Shown: piece after piece, positions 37,320 to 49,539 of the stretch
Numbering within the stretch: position 1 is the first letter of the stretch
Layout: each line of letters begins with the position of its first letter
Assembly: GCF_015706575.1 (NCBI RefSeq)
Contig: NW_024037062.1
Location: 6,134,811 to 6,198,810 of the forward strand
Length of the DNA: 64,000 nucleotides
Reading direction: 5' to 3'
Source: Patiria miniata
Lineage: Eukaryota; Echinodermata; Asteroidea; Valvatida; Asterinidae
The notes under the pieces: generated by a model
What the model saw: the letters and a program-made list of their open reading frames with translations, nothing else
Databases searched by the model: none
Told to the model about the DNA's origin: nothing
Program-made: the position numbers and the translations under genes

Positions 37320-40160
37320 AGTCATCTCGCCTTACGCGCGGGTGTATTTCAAGTGACTCTAATTAATTAAAATGGCCGTGTTCAGGCGGAGAGGGGGCTT
37401 ATGCTGTCACATTGAAGGGGCCACGGGAGGATGTTTGCTCCCCAATCAATCACTCTCCTGCTGACGAATCACTTGATAAATAGTGACAATGATCCGGCTG
37501 TGCCAAAAAAAAAAAAAATCGGAGTTTTAAAGGCGCGTCTATGATGGTTTTGTTTTGAGAGCAAGGTTTTGTGTACAACAATGGATCGAAAGGTGCTGGA
37601 TTAGGTGAGCAGATCAATGTTTGTGTATTCTTTACGCTAACAAAAGTTTACTAGGCAGGAGTATCTTAAAAAAAACATATCAATATTTTAATTTATTTGG
37701 TTCTCCAATCTCATAAAAGCAAGTGTTGTTTTAGCTCGATGTAAACCTCGCCTCTTTTGGAATGTTTTATTTTGAAGGTACATTATAGTTATGCTGCACA
37801 TAGAGAAGTAGATTTCAGAAATGTTCTAGAAATATATTTTCCAGGATTTCTCTGTACTGTCTTTTCCCCCTGAAATTTCGGTAGGATTATTGCACTCTCA
37901 TCATTTGATATCATTTTCTAATATACTAAGGTTTGTATTATTATCATTTATACGTAATGCGTGTTGCACTGAATAGATTTACAGCTATCTCGTCAGGTCT
38001 TGCTATCAGGAAAAAAAATCCCATTAATTGACAAACTGAATGTAATATTCAAGAGAACAATAACACCGTAGGTTCAATTGAGTGGAAGCTGATAGCCTTA
38101 CTGGGCATTCATAGTCTGAAGACAAATTCAGATCTTAATCTACAATAATTCATATCTTATAAAAACGAAAGACACTGCGGGAAACATGCATCTTTCTATT
38201 GTGATTGGAGCGTCGGGGGGGGGGGTAAAAATACAAGTGTTTTGCTGCTGTAAAGTGTTGCCTTACTGTTGCCACCAACACTAGCACACAGACATTTTTT
38301 ATACGATTTATGTACGTGTAAGGCATTCACCCAAAGAGACATTGATATTTTAGATGGATTTAGTTTTACCTTCCTCCATGGTTTTACTCATGATGTCTCA
38401 AAGACGCCATGGCATTTTCATTCTAACTTACCTCATACCATACTTAGTTACACAAATTGCCTTTGGCGGGCGTCGCGGTGTGCATCTACACCTTGCATAA
38501 ACATGCAGGCGCGGCCTTGTGTTTCCGGCAGAGATCCGGAATGAAGCAACGAGACGTGAGCATGCGCATTGCCCCGGGCGCTTGACAGGAAAGTTGAGAA
38601 GAAAAAAGCGCGCGGATCTTTTAATGCATCTCCAACACACACGTGGAGTGTTGCTCATATCCAGTGCGACGATGTTTGTCTTTCGTTTGGTCAATGACTT
38701 GGGGCATTATCAGCGGAACTGCTGTATTGTTTAAAGCGGCATTAGCTGAAGACTGAGATTTATTCATGCTCAACAGTGGAGGAATGGTGAAACTCACTGC
38801 GACTTACAGGCATACAGGAGTCGTAATTGGAGATCGTATATCTCAGATGGCCCAGAAAGTTGAACGTTTAAGTTCTATAGAAAAGTCTACACTACGCATC
38901 GTATAAATGTTATGTATAAACATGTTTTCTGATTTCAAAATGTGCTCTTCGTACTTTGTAACTTTGTTAATCCCGATAGTGCCACTGAAAATTGCAGCTT
39001 GGTCACAGCACAACATAAAATGTAAGCTGTTTAATTTGCAAGGTACAGTAGTTGTTCTTGTTAATTTCCTATTTCACTCCGTATTACGTTCTAGTGTCAT
39101 TTCTAAAGAGGCCTAGCCATTTCGTCTGATGAGCTTGAGTATATTGATTGTGTGTTTTTGATCACAAACTCTATTTTTCCGTCTGGATTTCTCTTTCTCT
39201 TCTTCAAGAGACAAGGAACCGGATTTGCATTGGGCTATAGCAAGAAACTTCTCGTTTTTATTGGGCCAACAAGCGCTTATTCAAGACGGTATCGGTTGCA
39301 CCATTATATCTTCAAGGCTTCGGTTTTAATTTCGATAGACAAATATTGACTTGCGATGTCTTTTTCATGACTCTGCCGCTGTGTCGACTGACGGCAGTAA
39401 TTTGATGAACGAGCGGTTTCCGAAACGAAAACAATTATTTAACAAAATTGATTGCGGAAAATTACAAGTTGCATACTGCTCTTCAAACGATATTACATTA
39501 TTGGAAATCATGTTAACGTCCCTGTTACCTAATTGGCTTTTATAATTAAGACTTGAATCAAGTGCATATATAAAATGAAAATGCAAATAGCAAGTACTGA
39601 AAGTCTGAACATAACGTTTGTAACTAAAATTGTCTCAGAGACAACAATTAAGATATAATGAAGTACATTTCTGGATTTCAATTTTTTTTTCGGAATCACC
39701 TAACGCTAAACACGATAACATGTTTCAGCTTATACAGGCCTTTAATGCTCAACAAAAAGAAAATGCAAAAAGTGAGAGATGTAAGGTTTGATTTGTTCGT
39801 AACGGAAGCCGCAAAGTGACGGCTCAACCCACATAAACTGTAACTATGGCTTTTCTTAAAGGCAATGTACAACTTTTGAGAAAACAAACACTGCCAAACT
39901 ATTGTAAAATACCTTACTTAGATGTAAATGAATAATAATTTCAAGCATCCTGTGAAATCATTGCACCTCGAATGCTTCATTTGCAAGAAAAGTGGACTTG
40001 TTTATCAAATTCCAACGATGGTTGGCCAACAATCTTTGGAAAAAAATGAATCTCTTCTTTTAATATTGCCCCCTTTTTTTTAATATTGCCCCAATTTACC
40101 AAATTTGGTTAGTCCACATTTTGTTTGCAATCGGTTTCAAATCTGTGAACGGGCGCAAGC
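37320..40160. other. No gene recognised
   Basis: The only features are homopolymers (A run at 37506-37518, G run at 38215-38225) and a GC-richer patch at 38460-38650 without a convincing frame. Confidence 0.45.
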
Positions 40161-40375
40161 TGGCTAGTCTAGTTGCCTGGCCTGACAGTTCCTTAACGCC
40201 TGTTAAGTGTTCGTTTCATCTGAAGTGTCGTGTCAGGGATTCAGATCACAAGAACAGTTTTTAAACAGCTTAAAATTTGTAAAAGGTTAGTGGAAACATA
40301 TGTGGTATAAAATGCTTACCCCCTGCCCATCCATTTCTGAAAATTACAGCAAAACCAGATGTTGTTTATGACCTT
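40160..40375 (-). repeat. Relative of the 7.6-7.9 kb repeat, inverted
   Basis: The reverse complement of 40320-40370 shares TTTTGCTGTAATTTTCAGAA and AATGGATGG with 7660-7690. CCTGGCCTGACAG at about 40177 and GTGTCAGGG at about 40230 resemble the hairpin arms there. It is a diverged copy with no coding capacity. Confidence 0.45.
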
Positions 40376-40824
40376 GAATGCACAATACAGGTTAAGAATG
40401 ATTTTGTTCAAAGCCTGTGCTTCTCAAACATCTTTAAACCTTTGATTAAAAATCTCAAACAATCAATTTTGTTTTTCGAAATAAATAGCAGCACCCAGAT
40501 CCACAGTCGATCCGTCGGACGCCAGACCTCCATGCTCTGTCGGGAGCTCTTTCAGGGTAGGATGGTTGGATTTAACGAGGCATGTAATTGTTGTCGCTTT
40601 GGTTTGACGATGCAACTATGAAAGCGTGGCGTACGCCTAATTGGAATGTATACGTCAACAACAATATCACGCAAGATTGAATCGTGTTTATACGGTTCTG
40701 GATAGCCTGTGACGGATGTACTTGATTTTCAGTTTGTTGAAGGCACTGCATATGGTGAATCCTAAAATGGCACAGTCGTCATGTTTTCATTGATAATGAT
40801 AAGCAGGTTTTTCGAGCTATGGTT

Positions 40825-41010
40825 CAATTCAGTTCAATTCAATTCAGTAGACATTTATTTTTCACTCTCCAATAAACCAATACAAATTGGGATAACATAA
40901 GGTACAATAATAGATTAAGGTTAATTTATAAGAAAAATGAAAAGAAAGAGTAAAAGGGTACAAGGCTGTTCACATAAGCCAAGGCTTGTAAGTACAGCCT
41001 GAACAATGCT
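40825..41010 (+). repeat. AT-rich repeat with (TTCAA)n-type head, possible LINE 3' end
   Basis: GTTCAATTCAGTTCAATTCA leads into an AT-rich stretch ending near GTACAGCCTGAAC. Pentamer tails of this sort occur at the 3' ends of CR1/L2-type LINEs, here in reverse orientation. No reverse-transcriptase frame is present, so the family is a guess. Confidence 0.35.
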
Positions 41011-41974
41011 GGGAGAGAAGAAATCTTTGATAGGGCCTATAACGATTTGAATCGACATCCAGGGGCGGCATTGCCTGATGCAACGGGAAATAAGGGTGCG
41101 TAATTTCAGAAACTAAATTTCAATTGGCACATTCCCACAGAAAAGAACCTCGTCGCAATTTCGTATGGATTTGTTGCCGGATTTTTAAACTTCTTCATCG
41201 CCGGATGTTGTTCAATTATTAATCGGAACGACAGCGGATTGAACGGGACTAGTCCTCAGACGTTTCCGCTAGGGCCTGATGCGAGGGTATTTCTTGTTAA
41301 ATAATTTAACCTTTCGCGTTCAATTTTTTGTTATGTTCCTGTCTAATCTTAACCTATTTACTTTCAGTTTTATAGTTTCAATTTTGAAAATAGATAAATA
41401 ACTGAATGATCTATATGACTGCCAGAAACTTGCCAATCAATACTTCTTAGATGATATTCCAATTTTATGTATTTTTCAAACAATGTCTTTCCTGTGGTGA
41501 GTGACATATTTCGCTGTGTACTCCATGTAACAAATAATTATCAAGGTCAGCGGTCCTCATTTGAGTGGATAATGAATGTGGTTAATGAGCTACTCACCAC
41601 ACTTTTTGGTTGGTGTTAGCGATCCTTAATCCCGTACGATCGCATCGATAACATTTTAATATTTTTTTTAAATGCAGTATATTGGCGTAGCTGTAACACT
41701 TACATGCTATAACCCCATTTGGATTTCTGAGGTAACGTAGAGTGGGCGTACGCACTACAAGTATAACCCACCAACAAAGGCCGACAATTTGGTGCTCGTC
41801 TCTATTTATACACATTTCTCCATACTCAGCCACCAGACTAATGACAATGAATGAAGAGGTCAGTCTTTTCAAACAATTGGACCATGGTTGGACATGTACC
41901 AGTCTAGTATTTAGCCTCATTTTGAAATCATTTGACTTCCCTCTCATGTGCAAATCATTGAAGAAAAGTCTCCT

Positions 41975-42301
41975 TTAAAAATTGAATCGAGTCTTCAAAC
42001 TTGGTTTGTGAAATACTGAGGACCTTTTCTTTGCCCGGTGAAGTTTTTTGGAGAATGGAGTGAGTAAAGTTGGCCTGATTTCGTTTTGCATGTTTTTGAG
42101 CACCTCGGGCCCCAGTCTGCCATCAAAGGTGACTGCATATGTGTGTAACTCTCCTGCATCTTGGACAAGTGGACTATGCATCGTGATGAATGGAACAAAA
42201 GTTGTGCACCCATCCAGATGGTTAACAATGAGATCCAGTGCAAGTACAAACGCAAAGTATACAAGCGCATAACTAAGGGCCCGGGAGTTCGAGTGAGGCT
42301 T
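41975..42301 (-). CDS. Unidentified exon-like open frame (about 108 codons)
   Basis: An open minus-strand frame runs from just after a stop near 42304 to TAA at 41975. It includes a hydrophobic segment (ALVYFAFVLALDLIV), a TFVPFITMHSPLVQDAGELH-type stretch and a basic end (KKLHRAKKRSSVF). A possible acceptor, GGCCCTTAG, falls at about 42272. Composition is richer in GC than the surroundings. I do not recognise the family. The opposite strand is also open, so this may be a transposon or pseudogene fragment or chance. Confidence 0.25.
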   Translation of the reverse strand, partial: KPHSNSRALSYALVYFAFVLALDLIVNHLDGCTTFVPFITMHSPLVQDAGELHTYAVTFDGRLGPEVLKNMQNEIRPTLLTPFSKKLHRAKKRSSVFHKPSLKTRFNF

Positions 42302-42659
42302 TTACACAGCTATAGCTCAAAGCGTTACTAAGAATCTACACTTTTTGTTCCCTTGTTAACTGAACAAAAGGTACTGGAGGGACGTAGTAATAGTCGGAGA
42401 AACTTTCAAAAGGAGAATCAAAGAAACTTAATTTTTTTCGTCGTTTCTCCTTTATACCTGAACTCACTTAATCTGCCTCCTGGAACATGAATTCTTCCGA
42501 TGATGATTTCTTTCGATACTAATTTTGAAAAGCCGGCTTATCCATACACATGTAAATTTCGTTAAAAAAGGCAGGGTATCCATTATTCCCTTTGGGCTAC
42601 AGTTACGTTGATATCCAATTAGTAGATACTGCATTGTGCCGATAAAACTACCCATCCAA

Positions 42660-42787
42660 TTGTTGCTAAACAAAAAGGTCAGCTTAATCTCTTCCGACTG
42701 ACTGTTGTTGCTAAACAAATAGGTCAGCTTAATCTCTTCCGACTGACTGAGTCACCGACTGACTGATTGAGTCACCGACTGAGTATA
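42660..42787 (+). repeat. Tandem duplication of a 45-50 bp unit, then a (GACTGA)-type stretch
   Basis: TTGTTGCTAAACAAA, AGGTCAGCTTAATCTCTTCC and GACTGACTG occur twice in a row. They are followed by a second tandem of GAGTCACCGACTGA. This is local slippage-type repetition with no coding role. Confidence 0.8.
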
Positions 42788-42789
42788 AC

Positions 42790-45180
42790 GCCCTCAACGG
42801 AGACATTCGGGTCAGCTCGACAATGGGAACATATATATCAACTGTAAATTACTATGATGGCCTCACACGAGTTCCTGTTGAGAGGTTTGTTATCTCGGAA
42901 CTTTTCATAGAAACAGGAAAATAAAAGGGACTGCGCTGTCCTCAAGATTTACTCGCTTCTCATAAATATTTTTACTACCTCCGAGACAGTGCCTTGAACT
43001 CCAACCTTTAGCATTTTATGAGCAGCGAAGCAAAACCATAATTCCCGGCAGATCCAATTTAGAAGCGGCCCCCTTAATGAAATAAGCTCATAAAATTTAA
43101 TGTGATTTGCCACCAGTGTGGACATGAGAGCGCCGCGAGCGCCAATCTGTTTAGACGATGCTACATTAGCGAATATAATTTGACTGCCGATAGTTCAGGG
43201 CAGATACCTTGCATGCGCCAGAACGCATACAATTGGTTACATTTGGTGTAAGCATATGAGAAGCGACACCTTTTTCTTTTTTTAAGTTTAGTTCTTAGCG
43301 AAATTTCGCTGCCTTTTAAAGTTTGAATATTTCAAGTGATTCATACATGCTTGAAACTAAGTGTGGATAACCGTAAGAGGTTCATGTATGCAATAAGGGG
43401 ACATTTTTGTTTTGAAAAACTCCTCGTAGGCCATTAGAAGATTTTTCCAAGCTTCTATATGCCGCGGATTTGTGAACTCAATTAAGGAGAGGACGAACAT
43501 AAACTACCTAGGTTTGAAGACAATGTACACTAATTGTGTCTAGTGCCGTCATTACACTTAAGTAAGCAATTAAATTGCACAGATTTCACCTTCAAACAAC
43601 AAATACATTCTAAGATCCAACACGTACACGAATGTGCTTATCTTCCCTATTCGATCAAACCGGCAGAAGTGGTTAATCATACTGAACGTGTTCTAATCAT
43701 TAGGTTGCAGGCCAGTAAATAGGCCCTAAATTGCCTATGCCGGCCAAATCACGATTAACATGCCCTGAATTTCTATAAGAGCATTTTTTTTGGGACCATG
43801 AACTTGAGGATTTGTAAAATAAGAAGGGTGGAATCCGTGAACAGGACTGTGAGCTCGTATTTCTGTGAAATTTGGAAATTGCTCGTTTTTGCATCGGGGC
43901 GTATAGGCATAATTTTTTCAACATGGCGATGGGCTTCAGAACTACTTTTTAAAGTTGATCCGTGCTTGATAGATGTTTCCCCCAGCACTCATCCGTCTCT
44001 CCTCCCCCTCCCCCCCCCCCAAAAAAAAAAAGAAGAAGAAGAAGAAGAAGAAGAAGAAAGATCATGCAATAAGCCTTTATTTGATGTGTGTCTCAAAAAC
44101 CTTGGAGAGTTGTGAACATATTTCCTGATTTTTAGAAATGGGTATTTATTGCTAGGGTCAATGGCAGTGTATTTACTGATCTGCAACCATCAGAGGCTAA
44201 AAATCTCCGGACACTAACAAAAAAGCCCTCCTGTGTTGTATTGATCATTTTGACAATCTCTGGGGCATAACAAAGTTGCGTGTCTGCTCAAAGTTCACAC
44301 CCTCCGTAATACAGGCAGGTTTACATTGCAGCAATCTGGGGCTGCAAACTTGTATACATTTTTGTAGAGGGCGCTATTGTTTGATATGCATCGGGCCCCA
44401 TCCAAAAGTGCCGCACGCAGGAGGAATGCATCAGTGATTATCTCAATAAAGACAGGTATTGCTGCGTAGCTGACACTCATTGTTCGCCATCCTGAAAACT
44501 GCAGCTACCATATTAACCTAATAATAAATAATAATAGTACCAGTGCTGACAGCGCAATTCCAAACGAATGATATGCACTTTACAAAAAAAGTATCACCCC
44601 CCAAAAATAAATAAATAAAACAAATAATGAGACAAAACAATTACACTTTGAGAGATATAAAGTGAGGGATACCATAGCATCAAGCAAACGTGAGTTTTTA
44701 GGAGACATTTGAATGCTTGTGGGTTAGGAGCCAATCTGATGGTTGATGTGAAATGATTCAACGATCGATGGCACAGATAGAGAATGACCTCTCCGCAACC
44801 ATCCTTTGGCTACCAAATACCACCAGCCGTGTAGCATCTCTGGCCGAATGTAGACCTACCGCCATATACAAAAAAGATTCAAAAAAAGGGAGAGCAACTT
44901 TGAGTTGTGGGCCATTATGTGACCTCTGACGTCATGCATGTCGAGTTTCCGACATATAGAACAAAACGCCAATTTTCTCTCGTGCTTTCCCGCGTTCTGT
45001 GCGACGAGCAACACAAAATGACAGCATGTGATGAACATGTGTTGTAGTGAGGAGGATTAAATTATTATAAAATGGAACAACGTGCAACTTGTACATAAGC
45101 GTGACATGCGTCCTGTGGAAAACAATAAGTAAACATTAAAACTATCTGAGGTTTACAATATGCAACATATTAAAAGCTTG
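42790..45180. other. No gene recognised
   Basis: This interval is AT-rich. It holds the CCC/AAA/GAA microsatellite at 44.0 kb and otherwise only unsupported short frames. Confidence 0.45.
43999..44059 (+). repeat. C-run, A-run and (GAA)n microsatellite
   Basis: A pyrimidine block (CTCCCCCTCCCCCC type) is followed by an A run and about nine GAA units. The open frames here only translate the microsatellite. Confidence 0.85.
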
Positions 45181-45182
45181 TG

Positions 45183-45646
45183 TTAAAGTGACATTCCGAC
45201 CTGGAATGCACCCAATTGGGATACAAATGGGGTCTACGGCAATGTTCCCCAATAGCAATGTTCCCCGACATTCTTAGGTTAGGGTTAGGGTTTGGGATAG
45301 GGATAAGAATATGTGCAGTCGAAACATAGGGGTGTCGGAACATTGGGGTGTCGGAACATAGGTTGAGTAGTCGATCGGAACATAGGGGTGACGGAATATA
45401 GAGGTGTAACCTTTTCAAATGCCGTATCGAATCAGGATACAGCTGGTAGAAAGTTTCCTATCCAGGGCTGACTATTGGAAACAAGGTTGGACATAAAGTA
45501 AGCACTGGGGACGAGGTTGAGGTTTGTCGTCTTTTCTTGGGAACGGTAAGACATTAGGTTTGTTTCCTTTCAACCGGACCTTTGAAATAGTTTAAGTATA
45601 CACTCCAATGAAATTATCGGGATTTCAGGGCGTAATACGCCTTTAA
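45183..45646. mobile_element. TTAA-flanked MITE, copy 2, with repeat cargo
   Basis: This belongs to the same family as 2864-3372. The ends are TTAA plus AGTGACATTCCGACCTG and its inverted partner GGGCGTAATACGCC, and the right 110 bp align to copy 1. The interior differs. It holds a telomere-like stretch (TTAGGG repeats near 45277-45295) and a minisatellite with unit CGGAACATAGGGGTG, imperfectly repeated at about 45315-45410. Confidence 0.65.
45277..45412 (+). repeat. Telomere-like repeat followed by a 15-20 bp minisatellite
   Basis: The sequence shows GGTTAGGGTTAGGGTTTGGG and then four imperfect copies of a unit close to GGAACATAGGGGTGTC. It lies wholly inside the TTAA-flanked element. It is not a chromosome end, because unique sequence continues on both sides. 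Confidence 0.65.
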
Positions 45647-47040
45647 ATGTTGACTGATGCACCGATGACTTGCACCAAGAAATGAGGTTATTGCACTTTT
45701 GTCAAGGGTAATAGTTTCCCAGTCCTGTATGCGACAGATATTCAATATTGTTGAGCGGTGTAAAATTGTACACCACAAAAACACGATTTGCGATATCGGG
45801 GATAACCGGGAAAGGGACTAAATTATATAAAATCTAATTTTTCAATAATAAGGAACAGAAAAATAATTTGAACATGTACCCTGACTCATATTCCCAAACC
45901 TTCCGGTTCGAAATTGTTATATCGTCCGGACGATTTCTTCACAAACAGTTGACAAACTTTGTTTATTTGGGATTTATTTGAATTTGTCCAGATGCAAGCT
46001 TTACTTCCAATATTAATATTAATTACATCTCATCTTAATTGATGAAGTAAAGTTTGGTTGTAAGGACGCTAGAAGTTCGATGACCCCACGATTAGGGGCT
46101 TTCTTTTGACGCCAACAATGAGCATATTTATGCCAGTCTTAGAAGCAATGCCCTTTCATAATTAACACATGACAAATGATAGAGTTAAAGGAAATAAACG
46201 TATTATTCTCACCAAAAAGAGATAATTATCTGCAATGATTCTTTCACCAAAGGAATTAGAGTCCCTTATTTACATAGTCAAGATTCTAAAGCCTCTGTTT
46301 TTATTACATGATTGCCTCTTTAATGAAGATCGATTGCCACATACCACCGGCAGCGGCGTGCGGCGCACAGGACGCGCTCCAAACACCTGGCGTTAATAGC
46401 CTCGCACCTGTTTCGCCAAAAGTAACACAATAGGCCGGCAGCTAATTGGTCGGTTAGAACTAGACGTCCCAGAGCGTCTTCAATTACAAGCCTCAACACT
46501 CGCGCTTAATCGCCGGTACAAAACAAATATGATATACAATATTTTTGGAGAAGCAAAGGCCAAAATGAATATTGTTTCATGCGGTTAGTTTTAAGATAAC
46601 GAACTTAATTCTCTTCCGTCCGGACTCGTACGTCTGGACGATTTCTACGCAAAAGGTTGACAAACTTTGTTTACTAGGGATTTATTTGAATTTGTCCCAT
46701 GCAAACTTCACTTTCAATATTTAAATCCATTAATAATATCTCAGCTTTGTCTATGAAGTAAAACTCATTGCGTGCTAGTCAGACGTCGTTAAAAACAAAA
46801 AAAAAAAAAAAAACAAAAAAACACACACACAGAAGACTGAAATCTTGAAAAATCATAAACAACATGTTACTTGAAATGACGCTTATTATGTAAAATGAAG
46901 GGGGTTTTGGAGGGGGTTGACAAGATTAATACTTCACTTTTAATTAATTCCTTCATTTCCACAAAGCAATGACCAATGGAAGTAAATGTAACTATCCCAG
47001 AGAATCCTAAGGAGGGAACGTTTAGGTGTGGTATACAAAT

Positions 47041-47165
47041 CAGGGGCGGATCTAGCTTTCAGGAAAAAGGGGGTACTGGTGGGGGTGTTAATTGAAGGCG
47101 TATGCCGAAGGGGTCCGCGGGCATGCCCCCATGATATTTGTCTATGCTTTCTACTGCATTCTAAA
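47041..47165 (+). mobile_element. hAT-like MITE fragment, left end
   Basis: CAGGGGCGGATCTAGCTTTC is followed by a G-rich run, typical of small hAT-derived repeats. No matching right end was seen nearby, so the limits are uncertain. Confidence 0.4.
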
Positions 47166-47211
47166 GCAATCTGAGAATACATTTAGGAACTTAAGCATTC
47201 CATTCATTGTT

Positions 47212-47260
47212 TTTGGCCCAATTTTACTCCCGTAGTTGGCCCAATTTTACTCCCGTAGTA
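47212..47260 (+). repeat. Direct tandem duplication, 24-bp unit
   Basis: TTGGCCCAATTTTACTCCCG plus TAG is repeated twice back to back. Confidence 0.8.
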
Positions 47261-47817
47261 TCTTAACATTAGTCAGCGGCTGAATGGCGATGCAACCCAC
47301 TGATCTCTTTTATACTGACTGGATAGCGCTTTACCAAAATTATACGTGTGCACAAGACCGTGACGCCCTCGCACACACGCGGCGGCAATTTTGAAACTCC
47401 CTCGAAGCCCCACACCGCACGAATTTGTATATAAAAACGCAGAATTATAATAGTTTAGGAAGCGATTTTGGATCATCAAACAGGTTTTTATTTATCCATT
47501 TTGCCCACAGTGTTATTTTACTCCTGTTAATATGTGTTCAAATATATAAATATTTTTATGACTGCATAATACTTTTACGTGGCCAAAGGGAGTGTAAAAA
47601 TGGCGTTCAATGACTTCACCCCCACGGCCAGAAGCGTCAGTATAATAGAGATTAGTGGTGCAACCCCCCCCCCCCCCACCCCCTCTACTGTTATGTATCG
47701 GGCGGAAGGCGAATTATTTTTCCCAAACAACATCGTACGGACGGTTGTTGAGCGCCCTCTACGATACTTTTATGTTACGTACGCAGTTAAATAATGCATT
47801 ACGGTTTCCTGTCGAGC

Positions 47818-47900
47818 TCTCCGATGGCTCAGTTGGACAATGCCATTGTTTTGAGATCGGAGGGTGTGAGTTCGAAATCACATTTTTTTTTTTTTTTCTT
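47818..47900 (+). mobile_element. tRNA-like SINE remnant
   Basis: CGATGGCTCAGTTGGACAAT (A-box-like) is followed by GTGTGAGTTCGAAATCACA (B-box-like T arm) and an A/T-rich tail. It is weakly tRNA-like and no terminal duplication was resolved. Confidence 0.4.
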
Positions 47901-49539
47901 TCTAATTTGCGCTTTTGGGGATTTTTTTCTGAAGAAAAATAAAGTCCGCATTTCATTAGGTTCGAATGCATTTGTTTTTCCCTTTACATATGTTTTTCTC
48001 ATGTTTTGGGGAAGTCAAAAACCCGTGATAGCGTACACCCTGTTTGCTTATGTCGTTTAGAAAAACAAATCGCTGGCGAAAGGTGACCATGGCTGATGAG
48101 TTTGAGAAGACGCCAAAACTTCCCCTCACTGCCATCTGGGATTGTCCATAAAAATTACTGAACAAAGTCTGACATTAAATCCACACATCAACAAACATAA
48201 TTTCCCTCTTGCAACGAGATCTTAATACCGAAAACCATGCAGTTATGACTCATCTTGGAGTGCAGCGCTGATGATCTCATGTTTCAATACACAGGCCGGC
48301 ACGCGTAATGTCCATAATCTATTCAACAAACAGCGCACCTAGCCCATTACTTAAGCTGTTGAATGGAAATAATATTGTAGCAATTATAGAAGGATTACGT
48401 CCGGAAAATACAACGGATAAGTTTGACACACTGCCTAGAGCACGGCATTAACCGCTGCCTGGTAGAACCACGGTAGAACTGTCAATATTATAGAAGAAGA
48501 CCCAAACGTTTCATTTCTGGTAAATTGCGGAGCTGGAGGGCGCCATGATATTTTATCGTTTTTGCCATGGTTTGCCCTGCTTTAAAAAAAATGCACGGAT
48601 CTGGGTCTGAAACATACGACTACTTTCATCCACAATTTCGAGTTGTTAATTTCAGCATACTGTGTTTATTTATTCTGTACTTTGCACCATCTCTTTTCCT
48701 ATTCTTGTTACGTTTAAATATGTTCATTCTGCGCCTCGCTTTCGACTGTTTACTTTTAGCTTTTACATGATTTCCATTTTCACCCTTGAACAAGAAACAT
48801 AACTTTCATAATCTTCATAATCTAGGAGCTACTATAATCGGGGTCAATTTTATATCAATTTTGTTCAAGCACTTCGGAATCGTGTCATAAATTATGTTAG
48901 GCATCCTAAAAATATGTCATAATCCACTCTCGGCTATCTGTATGTTTTTTTTTATCGCAATATTTCAATAATGTGCACAATACAGCTGGCATTTGTATAC
49001 TAAAGCCCGGTCACTGACTTCTGGATCAATTTCAACCAGTTGGAAGCATGATGAACACATTCCTGTCAGGTGACCTTAAAATGCGCCTTGCTTTAGGATG
49101 TAAATCAGTCTTAAATGCACGACTGAAAAAGAATGGAAATTAATATCCACAAATCATCCTTGTCACCTTGCAATTTTGACTGTCATAATCAAGACTTGTA
49201 GGATACCATAGTACTTTGCAATCATTTAACCTGCAGTCAAATATTGACCTTTTTAACTGCAGGTGGAAATTGTGCGAGTTGTTTTGAGGATGTGGAACAG
49301 AACCCGAAGGACATATCCTCATATATTGTCGCAGAGCTGACATACCGACGAATAAGCGAAAACCCTGTTTCGAGTAATTCGCGTTTGAAGTTGGACTTTT
49401 TTTGTGGGCGTTGTATTTCACCCTTAATGTTTTGACAAAACCATTTTGGTGTATATTCGAAATAAATTAGGAAACGTAGTATCCATCGGGTTACTTATTT
49501 AATCAGAGAAAATGTGCGATATGATTTTATTTGATTGTA

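Noticed and set aside
45277-45295. A chromosome-end telomere
   Set aside because: There are only about three imperfect TTAGGG units, inside a MITE with ordinary sequence on both sides.
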